A stretch of DNA of 49,960 nt, from NCBI GenBank assembly GCA_900316455.1, contig ONCX01000011.1, positions 1 through 49,960 on the forward strand. The letters are read 5' to 3'. Within the stretch, counting starts at the first letter, position 1; every line of letters starts with the position of its first letter. Origin of the DNA: an uncultured Eubacteriales bacterium (GTDB taxonomy: Bacteria; Bacillota; Clostridia; Oscillospirales; Acutalibacteraceae). The translations under genes and the position numbers were made by a program. Shown here in pieces: positions 16,722-25,874 of the stretch. The notes beneath the pieces are model-generated. The model had not been told where the DNA came from and did no database searches. It saw only the letters and a list, made by a program, of their open reading frames with translations.

Positions 16722-18341
16722 ATGAGATTGAAAAGGGCTTCAGCAAGAATCATTGCCTTATTGGTGGCGCTGACGCTGTTTGTGTCGGTTGCGGCGGAAC
16801 CGGTTTCCGCCGCGAAAATAAAGGGCAAGACGGGCATAGGTATGGCGGAATGGGCATTCAAGGCATATAACGAGGGCTGGACGTATAAATGGGGCGGTTC
16901 GAGCGCCGGCAAGGTGGACTGTTCGGGACTTATACGTTCCTACTGCAACGGCAAGGGCGGCGGCGCGAAGTCACTGCTCGATTCGTCCTCCGTCAACGGC
17001 AGCACGAGCGATATGCCGCGTATTCACGGACTCGGTCTGTGGTGCGAGGGACACGCCGGAGTCTATGTCGGCAAGAATAAGGACGGAGTTGACATGGCGA
17101 TAGACATGCGAAATTCCAAGGTTGACGTTGTCTATGCCGCCATGAATTCGAGATATTACAGCCCATGGAAAAAATGGTTCAAGATAAGCATGATTTCGTA
17201 CCCCGACACAGGCTGGTATGAATTCCGGGGAAGTACATATTACTATAAGAACGGGGAATTTGTTGTCGGCAAGGTCACTATAGACGGAAAGACCTATGAT
17301 TTCGGAAAGTCCGGAGCGCTTAAAGGCGAGGTCAAATCGGAGCCTACCACAACAACCTCCAAGAAAAAGACCACTACAACAACCACAACAACTACAACGA
17401 TGACCGAGGCTCCGACGACAACGACAGCGGAGCGGGTGACAACTACAACAACTACCACAACTACAACAACAACCACAACTACAACAACAACCACAACTGC
17501 CGCGGTTACGACAACAACGGAGGAAAGTCAGTATAACGAGCCGGAATCGACAACACAGCCACCGGAAACGTCAGCCGCGACGGAAAAAAAGAGTACTACA
17601 ACGCGCCCAGAGAAGAAAACCACCACATCGACTGCTTCCGCAAAGAAAACAACGACCACGAAGGCTTCAACCAAAAAAACTTCAAAGACTACAGCTAAAA
17701 CAACTTCATCAAAGACAACGAAAAAGACAACAAAGACAACGTCTTCAAACAAAACAAAAAACAATTCAACTACGGAAAAGACGACAAAGAAGCCCACTAC
17801 AACCGCGACTACTGGTTATAAAGCCTATGAGGGCGGCATGAGGGGCGAGGTTGTCGGCAGGATACAGAAGCGGCTTTACGAGCTTGGATATTATGATCAG
17901 GACATAACGGAATACTACGGACCTTTCACCCGCGACGCGATAAAGGCATTCCAGAAAGCACTGGGAGTGCTTCCGACCGGAATAGCCGATGAAGCGACAC
18001 AGAAAGCGCTGTTTGCAGATGACGCGCCTGTTTATTCCGATGACAATTCACTGATGAATGATGAGGTTTATCAGATGGACGAGCCTGAACAGGAGCAGAC
18101 CGAGGAGGAAGCAAAGCAGGAGGAAGCAATTCCGGAAATTGTGGAATCGGTGGGGATCGCGTCGCTGAATATGAGTGCAAATCCGTACAGCTTTACAAGA
18201 AGCTATGGCGAATACGGACCGCTTCAGACGATGGGAGTATTTACTTACCAGTCGCCTACAGTCGTGTTTTACAGGGACGGCGAAAGCTATGAGGTCACTG
18301 AGGAAATGATGGAAACGCTGGATAACTGCGTGTTTATGTAA
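16722..18341 (+). CDS. Secreted NlpC/P60 peptidase with Thr-rich linker and peptidoglycan-binding domain
   Basis: A 539-residue exported cell-wall hydrolase. A signal peptide (1-30, ending PVSA) precedes an NlpC/P60 domain with DCSG (Cys67) and the His of GHAGVYVG (His111), then a short cell-wall-binding-like repeat (TGWYEFRGSTYYYKNGEF, about 165-205), a Thr/Lys-rich linker of about 165 residues, a PG_binding_1 domain (RGEVVGRIQKRLYELGYY to GIADEATQKAL, about 375-435), and an acidic C-terminal tail. NlpC/P60 enzymes cut stem peptides in peptidoglycan. The ribosome binding site (AGGAAAGG) is rather far from the ATG. The linker is encoded by ACA/ACT trinucleotide runs that could vary in length without frameshift. 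Confidence 0.88.
   Translation: MRLKRASARIIALLVALTLFVSVAAEPVSAAKIKGKTGIGMAEWAFKAYNEGWTYKWGGSSAGKVDCSGLIRSYCNGKGGGAKSLLDSSSVNGSTSDMPRIHGLGLWCEGHAGVYVGKNKDGVDMAIDMRNSKVDVVYAAMNSRYYSPWKKWFKISMISYPDTGWYEFRGSTYYYKNGEFVVGKVTIDGKTYDFGKSGALKGEVKSEPTTTTSKKKTTTTTTTTTTMTEAPTTTTAERVTTTTTTTTTTTTTTTTTTTTAAVTTTTEESQYNEPESTTQPPETSAATEKKSTTTRPEKKTTTSTASAKKTTTTKASTKKTSKTTAKTTSSKTTKKTTKTTSSNKTKNNSTTEKTTKKPTTTATTGYKAYEGGMRGEVVGRIQKRLYELGYYDQDITEYYGPFTRDAIKAFQKALGVLPTGIADEATQKALFADDAPVYSDDNSLMNDEVYQMDEPEQEQTEEEAKQEEAIPEIVESVGIASLNMSANPYSFTRSYGEYGPLQTMGVFTYQSPTVVFYRDGESYEVTEEMMETLDNCVFM
17341..17815 (+). repeat. Low-complexity ACN-repeat DNA coding for a Thr-rich linker
   Basis: Runs of ACA/ACT/ACC codons, densest at about 17435-17500 where some twenty Thr codons are nearly uninterrupted. 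The downstream half mixes AAG/AAA (Lys) with Thr. Length change by slippage would stay in frame. Confidence 0.85.
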
Positions 18342-18400
18342 AACAATATTGTAGGAAAAATAAATTAAGATAATTTCAGAAAGGTGGTGCCGCCGGTATT

Positions 18401-19375
18401 ATGAGCGCAGGAATTATACGACTTATTATTCTGATATCGGTGGTTTCCGCCGTTTTGCTTATTGGCATGGTAATATTTGGCTTCTGGATGTTCGACTTTG
18501 CGCTTGTCCGCAAACCGCAGATGGATTTTGACGCGGGCGACGATCTGCTTCCGCACATGGACGTAATCAGGTTCCGGAGCCGTGAGGCTCAGAATAAGAT
18601 AATGAATATGAAACATGAGGATGTCTATATAAAGTCATACGACGATCTTCTGCTTCATGCGACATTTGTGCAGTCGCCGTTTTTCTCACGCAAGGTGGTA
18701 ATTGCGGTGCATGGCTACAACAGCTTCGGAATGTTCGACATGTCGTCCGTAGTGCCTTTTTTCAGAGGAATGGGATATAATGTCATAATTGTTGACGATC
18801 GGGCGCACGGCAAGAGCGAAGGCAAGTATATAGGGTTCGGGTGGCTTGACCGTCTTGATGTTATGAACTGGTGCAGGTACGCCGTAAAACGCTTTGGCGG
18901 GAACTGCGAGATACTTCTCCACGGGGTTTCGATGGGCGCGGCGACAGTCCTTATGACGTGCGGCGAAAGCTGTCTGCCGGAGCAGGTAAAGGGAGTGATT
19001 GCGGATTGTCCGTTTGCCGGAGCGTATGAGGAATTCGGATATATCATGCGAAGCAACTACCGGGTTCCGGGCAGACCGCTGTTGTATTTTGCGAGCATGG
19101 TATGTAAGCTGCGCGCCGGATACACATTCGGTCAGGCGTCAACGGTAAGAGCTGTTAAAAATATTCACATTCCGGTTCTGTTTATTCATGGAGAAAAAGA
19201 CACTTTTGTTCCTCCGTATATGACAAAACGAATGTACAGGCATTGCAAATCAAAGCAGAAATACCTGTACATCTGTCCCGAGGCTACCCACTGCTACAGC
19301 GCTTTTCAGGATATGGACGCCTATGTCAGCCATCTCACGGACTTTGTTTACAATATACATCATCCTGAGGTGTGA
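18401..19375 (+). CDS. Membrane-anchored alpha/beta hydrolase
   Basis: A 324-residue protein with an N-terminal membrane helix (about 4-30) and an alpha/beta-hydrolase domain. It shows an oxyanion-region HGYNSFG, the VDDRAHGKSEG loop, the nucleophile elbow GVSMGA (Ser about 172), Asp in HGEKDTFVPP and the catalytic His in EATHCYS, so the triad is complete. Relatives are often annotated as YqkD-like esterases or serine aminopeptidase S33-like lysophospholipases. It follows the NlpC/P60 gene by 59 bp with AAAGGTGG about 12 bases before the ATG. Catalysis of an ester or thioester at the membrane is likely; the substrate is unknown. Confidence 0.85.
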   Translation: MSAGIIRLIILISVVSAVLLIGMVIFGFWMFDFALVRKPQMDFDAGDDLLPHMDVIRFRSREAQNKIMNMKHEDVYIKSYDDLLLHATFVQSPFFSRKVVIAVHGYNSFGMFDMSSVVPFFRGMGYNVIIVDDRAHGKSEGKYIGFGWLDRLDVMNWCRYAVKRFGGNCEILLHGVSMGAATVLMTCGESCLPEQVKGVIADCPFAGAYEEFGYIMRSNYRVPGRPLLYFASMVCKLRAGYTFGQASTVRAVKNIHIPVLFIHGEKDTFVPPYMTKRMYRHCKSKQKYLYICPEATHCYSAFQDMDAYVSHLTDFVYNIHHPEV

Positions 19376-19495
19376 GAATTATAATATTATTTATAAAATC
19401 CTGAACAAATAAATCCGAAATAAATTCAAAAATAATCCTTTATTTGGCTAAAACGGCGAATTATTTTTTAAAAATGCAGGATTTCAAAAAAACAC

Positions 19496-19524
19496 TTGCA
19501 AAATCCGGTGAAGTGTATTATAGT
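19496..19524 (+). promoter_or_regulatory. Promoter of the aminotransferase gene
   Basis: TTGCAA and TATAGT are separated by 17 bases. The predicted leader is about 80 bases long and I recognise no riboswitch in it. Confidence 0.6.
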
Positions 19525-19608
19525 AGACTACAGTGCTTTGTGTGCGGAATGTGTATTTAACCTGCCGCTAATCACTGCTCACTAATTCCGAGGGAGAGTG
19601 TTTTTAAA

Positions 19609-20892
19609 ATGTCGTCATTCAAGGATATGAACAAGCAGGAGCTTCTTGAGGAAAAGGAAAAGCTGAAGAAAGAATACGAAGGCTACAAGGCTGAAAATCT
19701 CAGTCTGAATATGGCGAGGGGAATTCCGGGAAAAGCGCAGCTTGAGCTTTCAATGGGACTGCTCGATTCCGTCAACAGCTCGACGGACCTCACAGGAATA
19801 AACGGTGCGGATTACCGCAATTACGGCATTCTGGACGGTATTCCGGAGGCAAAGCAGCTTTTTGCGGATCTTTTCAATGTCACGACAGATCAGATAATTG
19901 TGGGGGGCAATTCCAGCCTTACCCTGATGTTCGATACAATTTCATCAGCAATGGCGCACGGATTGCTCGGCAGCACACCGTGGGCAAGTCTTCCGGAGGT
20001 AAAATTTCTCTGTCCTGTGCCGGGCTATGACCGTCACTTCGGAATAACGGAATACTTTGGTATCAAGATGATTCCTGTAGAGATGAACCAAGACGGTCCG
20101 GACATGGATTTTATAGAGAAAGAGGTTGAGAACGATCCATACGTCAAGGGCGTGTGGTGCGTTCCGAAGTACGCCAATCCCACAGGTATAACATATTCTG
20201 ACGAGGTTGTGCGACGTTTTGCCAATCTCAGACCCGCCGCGAAGGATTTCAGAATTTTCTGGGACAACGCCTACTGCATTCACCATCTTTTCAATGAGGA
20301 CGTGAAGCTTCTCGATATTCTCAAGGAGTGCGAGAAGGCAGGAAATCCCAACATGGTATATATGTACTTTTCGACCTCAAAGATAACGTTCCCCGGCGCC
20401 GGTCTTGCTGGAATGGCGTCATCAAAGGAAAACATTACCGCGATCAAGAAGCGCATGTCGGTTCAGTCAATCGGTCCTGATAAGATTAACCAGCTCCGCC
20501 ACATGAAATTCTTTGTAAATCTCGACGGACTTCTCGAACAGATGAAGAAGCACGCCGAGATAATACGCCCGAAATTTGAAGCTGTCGAAAGGACTCTCAC
20601 CGAACGGTTCGGAGACAGCGGAGTAGCTACATGGAGCAAGCCTAACGGCGGTTACTTCGTAAGTCTGAACGTGCTTGACGGCTGCGCGAAGAAGACCGTG
20701 AAGCTCTGCAAGGAAGCCGGAGTGACGCTTACCAAAGCCGGAGCGACATATCCTTACGGCAACGACCCGAAGGACAGCAATATCCGCATAGCGCCCACGT
20801 CGCCGACAGTCGGGGAGCTTACGGAAGCCATGAAGGTACTGGCGTGCAGCGCGAAGCTGGCGGCTGTTGAAAAGCTGCTCAAGCAATTCTGA
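19609..20892 (+). CDS. Aminotransferase class I/II fold (type Ic aspartate aminotransferase-like)
   Basis: A 427-residue cytoplasmic PLP enzyme of the Aminotran_MocR (PF12897-like) group. Visible features are NMARGIPGKAQLELS near residue 34, GGNSSLTLMFDTI, the PLP Asp in IFWDNAYCIHHLF (about residue 215), the Schiff-base Lys in YFSTSKITFPGAG (about 262) and an Arg in NIRIAPTSP (about 392) for the substrate carboxylate. The length and motifs match the family to which the Corynebacterium type Ic aspartate aminotransferase belongs. The ATG has GAGGGAGAG upstream. It appears to be monocistronic with its own promoter; secD follows behind a separate promoter. Substrate preference (Asp or Ala) cannot be read from sequence. 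Confidence 0.88.
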   Translation: MSSFKDMNKQELLEEKEKLKKEYEGYKAENLSLNMARGIPGKAQLELSMGLLDSVNSSTDLTGINGADYRNYGILDGIPEAKQLFADLFNVTTDQIIVGGNSSLTLMFDTISSAMAHGLLGSTPWASLPEVKFLCPVPGYDRHFGITEYFGIKMIPVEMNQDGPDMDFIEKEVENDPYVKGVWCVPKYANPTGITYSDEVVRRFANLRPAAKDFRIFWDNAYCIHHLFNEDVKLLDILKECEKAGNPNMVYMYFSTSKITFPGAGLAGMASSKENITAIKKRMSVQSIGPDKINQLRHMKFFVNLDGLLEQMKKHAEIIRPKFEAVERTLTERFGDSGVATWSKPNGGYFVSLNVLDGCAKKTVKLCKEAGVTLTKAGATYPYGNDPKDSNIRIAPTSPTVGELTEAMKVLACSAKLAAVEKLLKQF

Positions 20893-20948
20893 TTGGCATG
20901 GTAGTTTGTAAAATTTTTGCATATTTTTAAAAAAATAGCTTAAAATTG

Positions 20949-20977
20949 TTGACATATCGCTTTAATGATTTTATAAT
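20949..20977 (+). promoter_or_regulatory. Consensus sigma-A promoter of secDF
   Basis: TTGACA, a 17-base spacer and TATAAT: both hexamers are perfect. Transcription should begin around 20984, just before the hairpin at 20990-21017. Confidence 0.85.
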
Positions 20978-20989
20978 ATGATTTGTTAC

Positions 20990-21017
20990 GTCCGTTATCA
21001 TCGGTGTGATAACGGAC
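20990..21017 (+). promoter_or_regulatory. 5' UTR stem-loop of the secDF transcript
   Basis: GTCCGTTATCA and TGATAACGGAC form a perfect 11-bp stem with a 6-base loop (TCGGTG). It lies only a few bases after the predicted start of transcription and about 70 bases before secD. A second, weaker stem (TATGC/GCATA) can be drawn between it and the ribosome binding site. No T run follows, so a simple terminator is unlikely. Confidence 0.65.
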
Positions 21018-21084
21018 TGTTTGCTTGTATGCACGGTTCGCTTACGGGCATATTGGCAAATAAAAAAATCAAGGAGGAAATAAA

Positions 21085-22578
21085 ATGAAGCGTGTTGGCA
21101 AGCCGTGGTTTTTTGTGGTTGCCCTGCTGATATTCGCTCTGGCGTTCACATCGTTTTTCGGCGTATATGAGCAGAACGGCGACTTGCAGGATACAATAAT
21201 CCGCGGCGCAAAGGATATCAGATGGGGTACAGATATTCAGGGCGGCGTTAACGTAATTTTCGGACCCGAAGAGAATATCGACGCCACTGACAATCAGATT
21301 GACTCCGCGAAGTCGATACTTGAGATACGTCTTGTCTCATCCGGCGTTACGGACTATGAGCTGTATGCCGATAAGGACAATGACCGTCTTCTTGTGAGTT
21401 TTCCGTGGAAAGACAACGATTCGCAGAATGTGGCTGGCACTATCAAGAGTCTGTCGCAGAGTGCGGAACTGCTTTTCATAGGCGGCGCCCCAAGCTCGAT
21501 TAAGATTGAATACAATGAGGACGGAACAAAAACCGTTACCGACGGCAACGGCGATCCTGTCGATATCGTAATCGAGGGCAAGGACGTTGAAAAGGCGGAA
21601 AGCGGCACAATAGGCGATAAAAATGAAATCGGCGTAAGTCTTAAACTGACAAACAAGGTTGCCGAGGGCGAAACTCAGACCGGCGCGGAGAAATTCGCGG
21701 CAGGTACAGAGAAGTACCTCAATCAGCAGATTTCCATATGGATGGACGAGGAATGCATTTCCGCTCCGAATGTCAATAGCATTATCGCTGAGGGCAACGC
21801 TCAGATCACCGGCAATTTTACCGCGGCAACCGCAAAGGATCTTGCCGACAAGATAAATGCCGGCGCACTGCCGTTCAAGCTTGTTACAATAGATTATTCG
21901 TCTGTAGACCCGACACTTGGCTCGGATGCTCTGACTGCAATGCTTCTTGCCGGAATTATTGCATTCAGCCTTATCTGTGTATTCATGATAGTCTATTACA
22001 GACTGCCCGGTTTTGTCGCCTGCATATGCCTGCTTGGTCAGGTTGCGGGTACGATTGCGGCTGTTTCTGGATATTTTGCGGCATTCGACAGCTTTACCCT
22101 GACGCTGCCCGGTATTGCCGGTATTATTCTCTCGGTCGGTATGGGCGTTGACGCCAACATCATTACAGCCGAGCGAATTCGCGAGGAGCTGCGTAAGGGC
22201 AAGACCCTCGACGGAGCAATCAAGGCTGGCTCCGCCAACAGCTTCTCTGCTATTTTCGACAGCAACATCACAAATATCATTGTTTCTGTCATTCTCATGG
22301 GCGTATTCGGACCTCCCGATACTGTCTGGAACACGATTCTTTATCCGTTCCTTTGGATGTTCGGTCCATCGACTACCGGCGCGATTTATTCATTCGGATA
22401 CACCCTGCTGGTTGGCGTTGTGCTGAACTTCATCATGGGTGTGGCTGCCTCCAGAATAATGATCAGCTCGCTCTCCGGCTTCAAATTCCTCCGCAGCAGA
22501 GTCATCTACGGCGATTACAGCGAGAAGAAAAAGCAGGAGCTTGCCGCAGCTAAAGCAAAGGAGGCGCTACAGAACTAA
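21085..22578 (+). CDS. secD: Protein translocase subunit SecD
   Basis: A 497-residue RND-family membrane protein that works with SecF and SecYEG to use the proton motive force late in protein export. An N-terminal helix (8-25) is followed by the DIRWGTDIQGGVNV motif (about 44-57), a large extracytoplasmic P1 domain and five C-terminal membrane helices that carry the SecD signature GIAGIILSVGMGVDANIITAERIREE (about 340-365). The ATG has AAGGAGG upstream. Its stop overlaps the secF start by one base. Unlike the fused secDF of B. subtilis the two are separate genes, as in many clostridia. Confidence 0.96.
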   Translation: MKRVGKPWFFVVALLIFALAFTSFFGVYEQNGDLQDTIIRGAKDIRWGTDIQGGVNVIFGPEENIDATDNQIDSAKSILEIRLVSSGVTDYELYADKDNDRLLVSFPWKDNDSQNVAGTIKSLSQSAELLFIGGAPSSIKIEYNEDGTKTVTDGNGDPVDIVIEGKDVEKAESGTIGDKNEIGVSLKLTNKVAEGETQTGAEKFAAGTEKYLNQQISIWMDEECISAPNVNSIIAEGNAQITGNFTAATAKDLADKINAGALPFKLVTIDYSSVDPTLGSDALTAMLLAGIIAFSLICVFMIVYYRLPGFVACICLLGQVAGTIAAVSGYFAAFDSFTLTLPGIAGIILSVGMGVDANIITAERIREELRKGKTLDGAIKAGSANSFSAIFDSNITNIIVSVILMGVFGPPDTVWNTILYPFLWMFGPSTTGAIYSFGYTLLVGVVLNFIMGVAASRIMISSLSGFKFLRSRVIYGDYSEKKKQELAAAKAKEALQN

Positions 22579-23618
22579 TGGTTAAAAGCTATGTAGACAG
22601 AAATGAATATAAATTCCTTGAAAACCGCAAAAAATTCCTTCTATTTGCCCTTTGTGTAATTTGTGTCGGCGTTATTTTCAATATTTTCCGCGGCGTGAAG
22701 CTGGACATCAAGTTTACCGGCGGCGCTATGCTGAAATACTCCTATGCGCTGGATAAATCGGTTTCAGATTCCGATGTTTCGGCGAGTGACTACATGAAGC
22801 TTGACAAGGCTAATGTGGCGTCGGTTGTCAAAGAGGTCACCGGAAAGGATTCGACTATCACTATTGCTCAGAGCGCTACTTCTGAGGGCGGCGTAAAGAA
22901 TACTGTCACCGTATCGATGAGCGGAAAGAAGACCATTTCCGAGGATGCCGGTGAACAGGTCGCCGAAAAGCTGACCGAAATTTATCCCAAAGTCAAGTTC
23001 TCACTGATAGAGTCCAATTCAGTTGACGCTACCACGGGCAGCGAATTCTTTGGCAAATGCCTTGTGGCTGTCATACTTGCAGCGGTGTTCATGATAATAT
23101 ATGTCGCATTGAGATTCAAGAAGATCGGCGGCATGTCTGCGGGCGTTACGGCGATAATAGCTATTATCCACGATTGCCTTATCGTGTACTTCACATTTGT
23201 TATTCTTGGATTCTCCATTGACGATAACTTTATTGCGGTGCTGCTGACAATTATAGGTTACTCCATCAACTCCACCATTATCATCTATGACAGGATTCGT
23301 GAGAATCGCGGTATAATGGGTTCAAAAGCGACGTACGCCGAGCTTGCCAACCGCAGTCTTAATGAAACTCTCGGAAGAACAATCAATACCAATCTTACTC
23401 TTGTAGCAGCTGTGCTGACAATAGTTGTTGTCGCGTACATCTACGACATAAGATCCATCATCACTTTCGCTGTTCCGATGATGGCTGGCGTTATAGCCGG
23501 CGCGTACTCTTCAATGTTTATCTCCAATTCCCTTTGGGTTACATGGCGTGAATACCGCGACCGCAAGCTTGCGCTTGACAAAGTAGCTTCCTTCAACAGT
23601 GGTAAGAAGAAGAAATAA
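22578..23618 (+). CDS. secF: Protein translocase subunit SecF
   Basis: A 346-residue partner of SecD. An N-terminal helix (about 19-37) precedes the KLDIKFTGGAMLKYSY motif, then a small periplasm-side-type domain and five helices with the SecF signature FTVDDNF-like FSIDDNFIAVLLTIIGYSINSTIIIYDRIREN (about 212-245). The start ATG is one base overlapped with the secD stop (TAATG), showing translational coupling. A strong terminator follows at 23644. Confidence 0.96.
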   Translation: MVKSYVDRNEYKFLENRKKFLLFALCVICVGVIFNIFRGVKLDIKFTGGAMLKYSYALDKSVSDSDVSASDYMKLDKANVASVVKEVTGKDSTITIAQSATSEGGVKNTVTVSMSGKKTISEDAGEQVAEKLTEIYPKVKFSLIESNSVDATTGSEFFGKCLVAVILAAVFMIIYVALRFKKIGGMSAGVTAIIAIIHDCLIVYFTFVILGFSIDDNFIAVLLTIIGYSINSTIIIYDRIRENRGIMGSKATYAELANRSLNETLGRTINTNLTLVAAVLTIVVVAYIYDIRSIITFAVPMMAGVIAGAYSSMFISNSLWVTWREYRDRKLALDKVASFNSGKKKK

Positions 23619-23643
23619 TTTAATAAGACTTTAATCATAACAG

Positions 23644-23690
23644 AAAATGCCCCCTATGCGGTAACGTATAAGGGGCATTTTCCTTTTTAA
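23644..23690 (+). terminator. Terminator of secDF
   Basis: AAAATGCCCC (23644-23653) pairs with GGGGCATTTT (23672-23681), followed by CCTTTTT. The A and T flanks make it usable from both strands. Confidence 0.85.
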
Positions 23691-23694
23691 AGTT

Positions 23695-23738
23695 AAGATA
23701 AAGAAACCCCGCACGACGTCACTTGATATCGTGCGGGG
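23695..23738 (-). terminator. Terminator of the HD-GYP-like gene
   Basis: A 10-bp GC-rich stem, CCCCGCACGA with TCGTGCGGGG (23707-23716 and 23729-23738), is followed on the minus strand by TTTCTTTATCTT. It is back to back with the secDF terminator. Confidence 0.85.
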
Positions 23739-23763
23739 CAAGAAAGGAATGAAGAAATGTATG

Positions 23764-25632
23764 TTATATTGAAATAGGCGTGACAATAGCAGGATCGACA
23801 TTGATTTTCGGAAGAGCCTTTTTCTTTTGTGCCTCTTCAGTTGATTTGTCTGTTTCTGCTGTAACAATTGTTTCAGAGTTTGCGGTGATAATGTTCTCCT
23901 CGTCATTTTCGTCGTCGGGGAACTGATCTCTGATCTTGAGCATATCGACGTAACAATTTTTAAAGGCTTCAACAGCGGATGGATCGAACTGTCTGCCGCT
24001 TTGCGAGGTGATTTCCTCATAGACCTTCTGTGCGGACCATGCGGGCTTGTAGCTTCTGCGGCTGAGAAGAGCGTCGAAAACGTCGCAGACTGAAACATAA
24101 CGCGCAAATTTATTTATATCCTCGCCGGATACTCCGAGATAACCGGTTCCGTCCCAGCGTTCATGGTGGTGCAGAATGATATGACGCGCCATTTCCATAA
24201 CCTCACCGGGAGCATTTCCGATAATGTCTCTGCCATAGATAACGTGCTTCTTCATCACACCGAATTCCTCGGCGGTGAGTCTGCCGGGCTTTTCAATTAT
24301 TTCCTTGGGTATCATGAGCTTGCCGATGTCGTGGAGCATAGCGGCTATGCGGAACGTTTCAAGCTGTTCGTCGTTCGCGCAGATATATTTGCCCATGACT
24401 CTGGCGTATTCCGAAACGCGGCGGATATGCTGACCGGTTTCCTGAGAGGAGTTTTCAGAAACAACAGCGAGAGAATAAGCCAGCTGCTCCTGAGTGCGGA
24501 ACATGTCGAATGTCAGCATAGTGTTGTTGATGATACTTGTGGTGCTGTAGGTGTAGATATTGAGGACTTCCTTCATGCTGTAGTCGTCCGATTCCACATC
24601 CTGTCTGAATATCGCAAAACCAGTAAGCTTGCCGTGGTCGTAGAAGCGGATATTTACAAAGCCCTCGCGTTCCTCGGCATAGCTTGTAGCGTCGTTGATC
24701 TGCTTGCTGAGTTTGAATCTTGCGTTGTTGAATTCAAAGCCGATGTCGTCGCCGAGATCGCGGCAGATATTGTTGGGATTGCCGTTGCTGTCAACGGTAT
24801 AGAATTTATCGCCGTCAAGAACGCCGACCGTACCCACAGGACGATTCTCAAGCTTGAGCATCAGCACAAGGAGATCGCCGAGATTTTTGACGAGACGACC
24901 AGCAAGAATCCGGATGTCGCGGGTTCCCATGAGCTTTTGGTTCTGACTCATGACGAGCTGAATACCGCTTGTCATTCTGCCGATTTCATTGGAATTCTCG
25001 ATAGCGTTGGTGAGCATTTTTGAAGCCTTTTTGGTGACCTGACGTGCGATGAAAGCTATCGAAAGGAAGAGGATCACTCTCGGCAGAGCGCCGTAAAGCA
25101 TTGCGGCCTGGACGGTACGCAGCGGATCGTCGCCAAGCAGAAGGAATGTACACGCCAAATAATGTCCCAGTAAAATAGCGGGAATTGTGGTGAAGATAGC
25201 AAAGTGTACAAGTTTCTTGTCAAAATAGATAATGCTTGAAACAAGCGGGAAGAGCCAGAGCATCATAACATGGTAAGACAAAAGCGAATAGAGCATTATG
25301 ACAACAATAAGAATATCGATGATCATAAAATATTTTACCCAGTCGCCATTGCGTTTTAACACATAAGAAATGACAAAAGGTATGAAGAAAAGTATCGCGG
25401 AAGCAAGGCAGCTTATTCTCATAATAACTGGAGCTATCCGGAAAACGCCGGCTTCATTGAGCACAAGACAGAACAAAACCAAAAATCCGGCAAAAAGACA
25501 TATCTTACAGAATAGCCTGTTAGATTTTGCCTCGTTGTTATTCATGAATTCAGACTTGGACAAATTAATGTTTAGTGAACCATGAACCTTTTTCTTTTTC
25601 TTTTTCAGGGTATCTTTATTATCATTTTTCAT
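23764..25632 (-). CDS. Multi-pass membrane HD-GYP-like phosphodiesterase
   Basis: A 622-residue protein. A Lys-rich N-terminus precedes about six membrane helices (roughly 40-205), a GAF-like region (about 230-380) and an HD-GYP-like domain (about 395-560). The domain shows HIRRVSEYA, MLHDIGKLMIP, a KKHVIYGRDI segment, HHHERWDGTGY and VCDVFDALLSRR, so the metal ligands look complete. The GYP signature itself is altered: GY is followed by LGVSGED, without the Pro and one residue shorter than the usual GYPxGLxGE. HD-GYP proteins cleave cyclic di-GMP; with the altered signature activity is probable but not assured. A low-complexity, Glu-rich C-terminal tail ends the protein. Own promoter and terminator. 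Confidence 0.85.
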   Translation of the reverse strand: MKNDNKDTLKKKKKKVHGSLNINLSKSEFMNNNEAKSNRLFCKICLFAGFLVLFCLVLNEAGVFRIAPVIMRISCLASAILFFIPFVISYVLKRNGDWVKYFMIIDILIVVIMLYSLLSYHVMMLWLFPLVSSIIYFDKKLVHFAIFTTIPAILLGHYLACTFLLLGDDPLRTVQAAMLYGALPRVILFLSIAFIARQVTKKASKMLTNAIENSNEIGRMTSGIQLVMSQNQKLMGTRDIRILAGRLVKNLGDLLVLMLKLENRPVGTVGVLDGDKFYTVDSNGNPNNICRDLGDDIGFEFNNARFKLSKQINDATSYAEEREGFVNIRFYDHGKLTGFAIFRQDVESDDYSMKEVLNIYTYSTTSIINNTMLTFDMFRTQEQLAYSLAVVSENSSQETGQHIRRVSEYARVMGKYICANDEQLETFRIAAMLHDIGKLMIPKEIIEKPGRLTAEEFGVMKKHVIYGRDIIGNAPGEVMEMARHIILHHHERWDGTGYLGVSGEDINKFARYVSVCDVFDALLSRRSYKPAWSAQKVYEEITSQSGRQFDPSAVEAFKNCYVDMLKIRDQFPDDENDEENIITANSETIVTAETDKSTEEAQKKKALPKINVDPAIVTPISI

Positions 25633-25695
25633 TGCCTGATAAAGCCTCCTGTTAAAAAATCGTGGACATTCAGAATTGAAATACCATTTAAATAA

Positions 25696-25723
25696 ATTAT
25701 ATCATATATTAATTAAATTGCAA
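25696..25723 (-). promoter_or_regulatory. Promoter of the HD-GYP-like gene
   Basis: On the minus strand TTGCAA and TATAAT are separated by 16 bases, with an extended -10 (TGATATAAT), about 65 bases before the start. Confidence 0.65.
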
Positions 25724-25805
25724 CCCGTTTTTAATTTTTTTGCAAAAAAATTTAAAAAAATGATAATTTTTTTAGGACAATATGCGGTTGATTTTTAATG
25801 CAATA

Positions 25806-25834
25806 TTGACAATAAATATAATAAGCTGTATTAT
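25806..25834 (+). promoter_or_regulatory. Promoter of the lipoprotein gene
   Basis: TTGACA and TATTAT are separated by 17 bases, about 40 bases upstream of the start codon. Confidence 0.7.
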
Positions 25835-25874
25835 ATTCAATGAAGAAAATATTTAATAAGGGGCGAGTGAAGTA

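Noticed and set aside
17294-17797. Val/Phe-rich antisense frames over the Thr linker
   Set aside because: Produced by GTT/GTG complement of ACN repeats.
24163-25023. 286-codon frame antisense to the HD-GYP-like gene
   Set aside because: Shadow of a clear gene with complete HD motifs.
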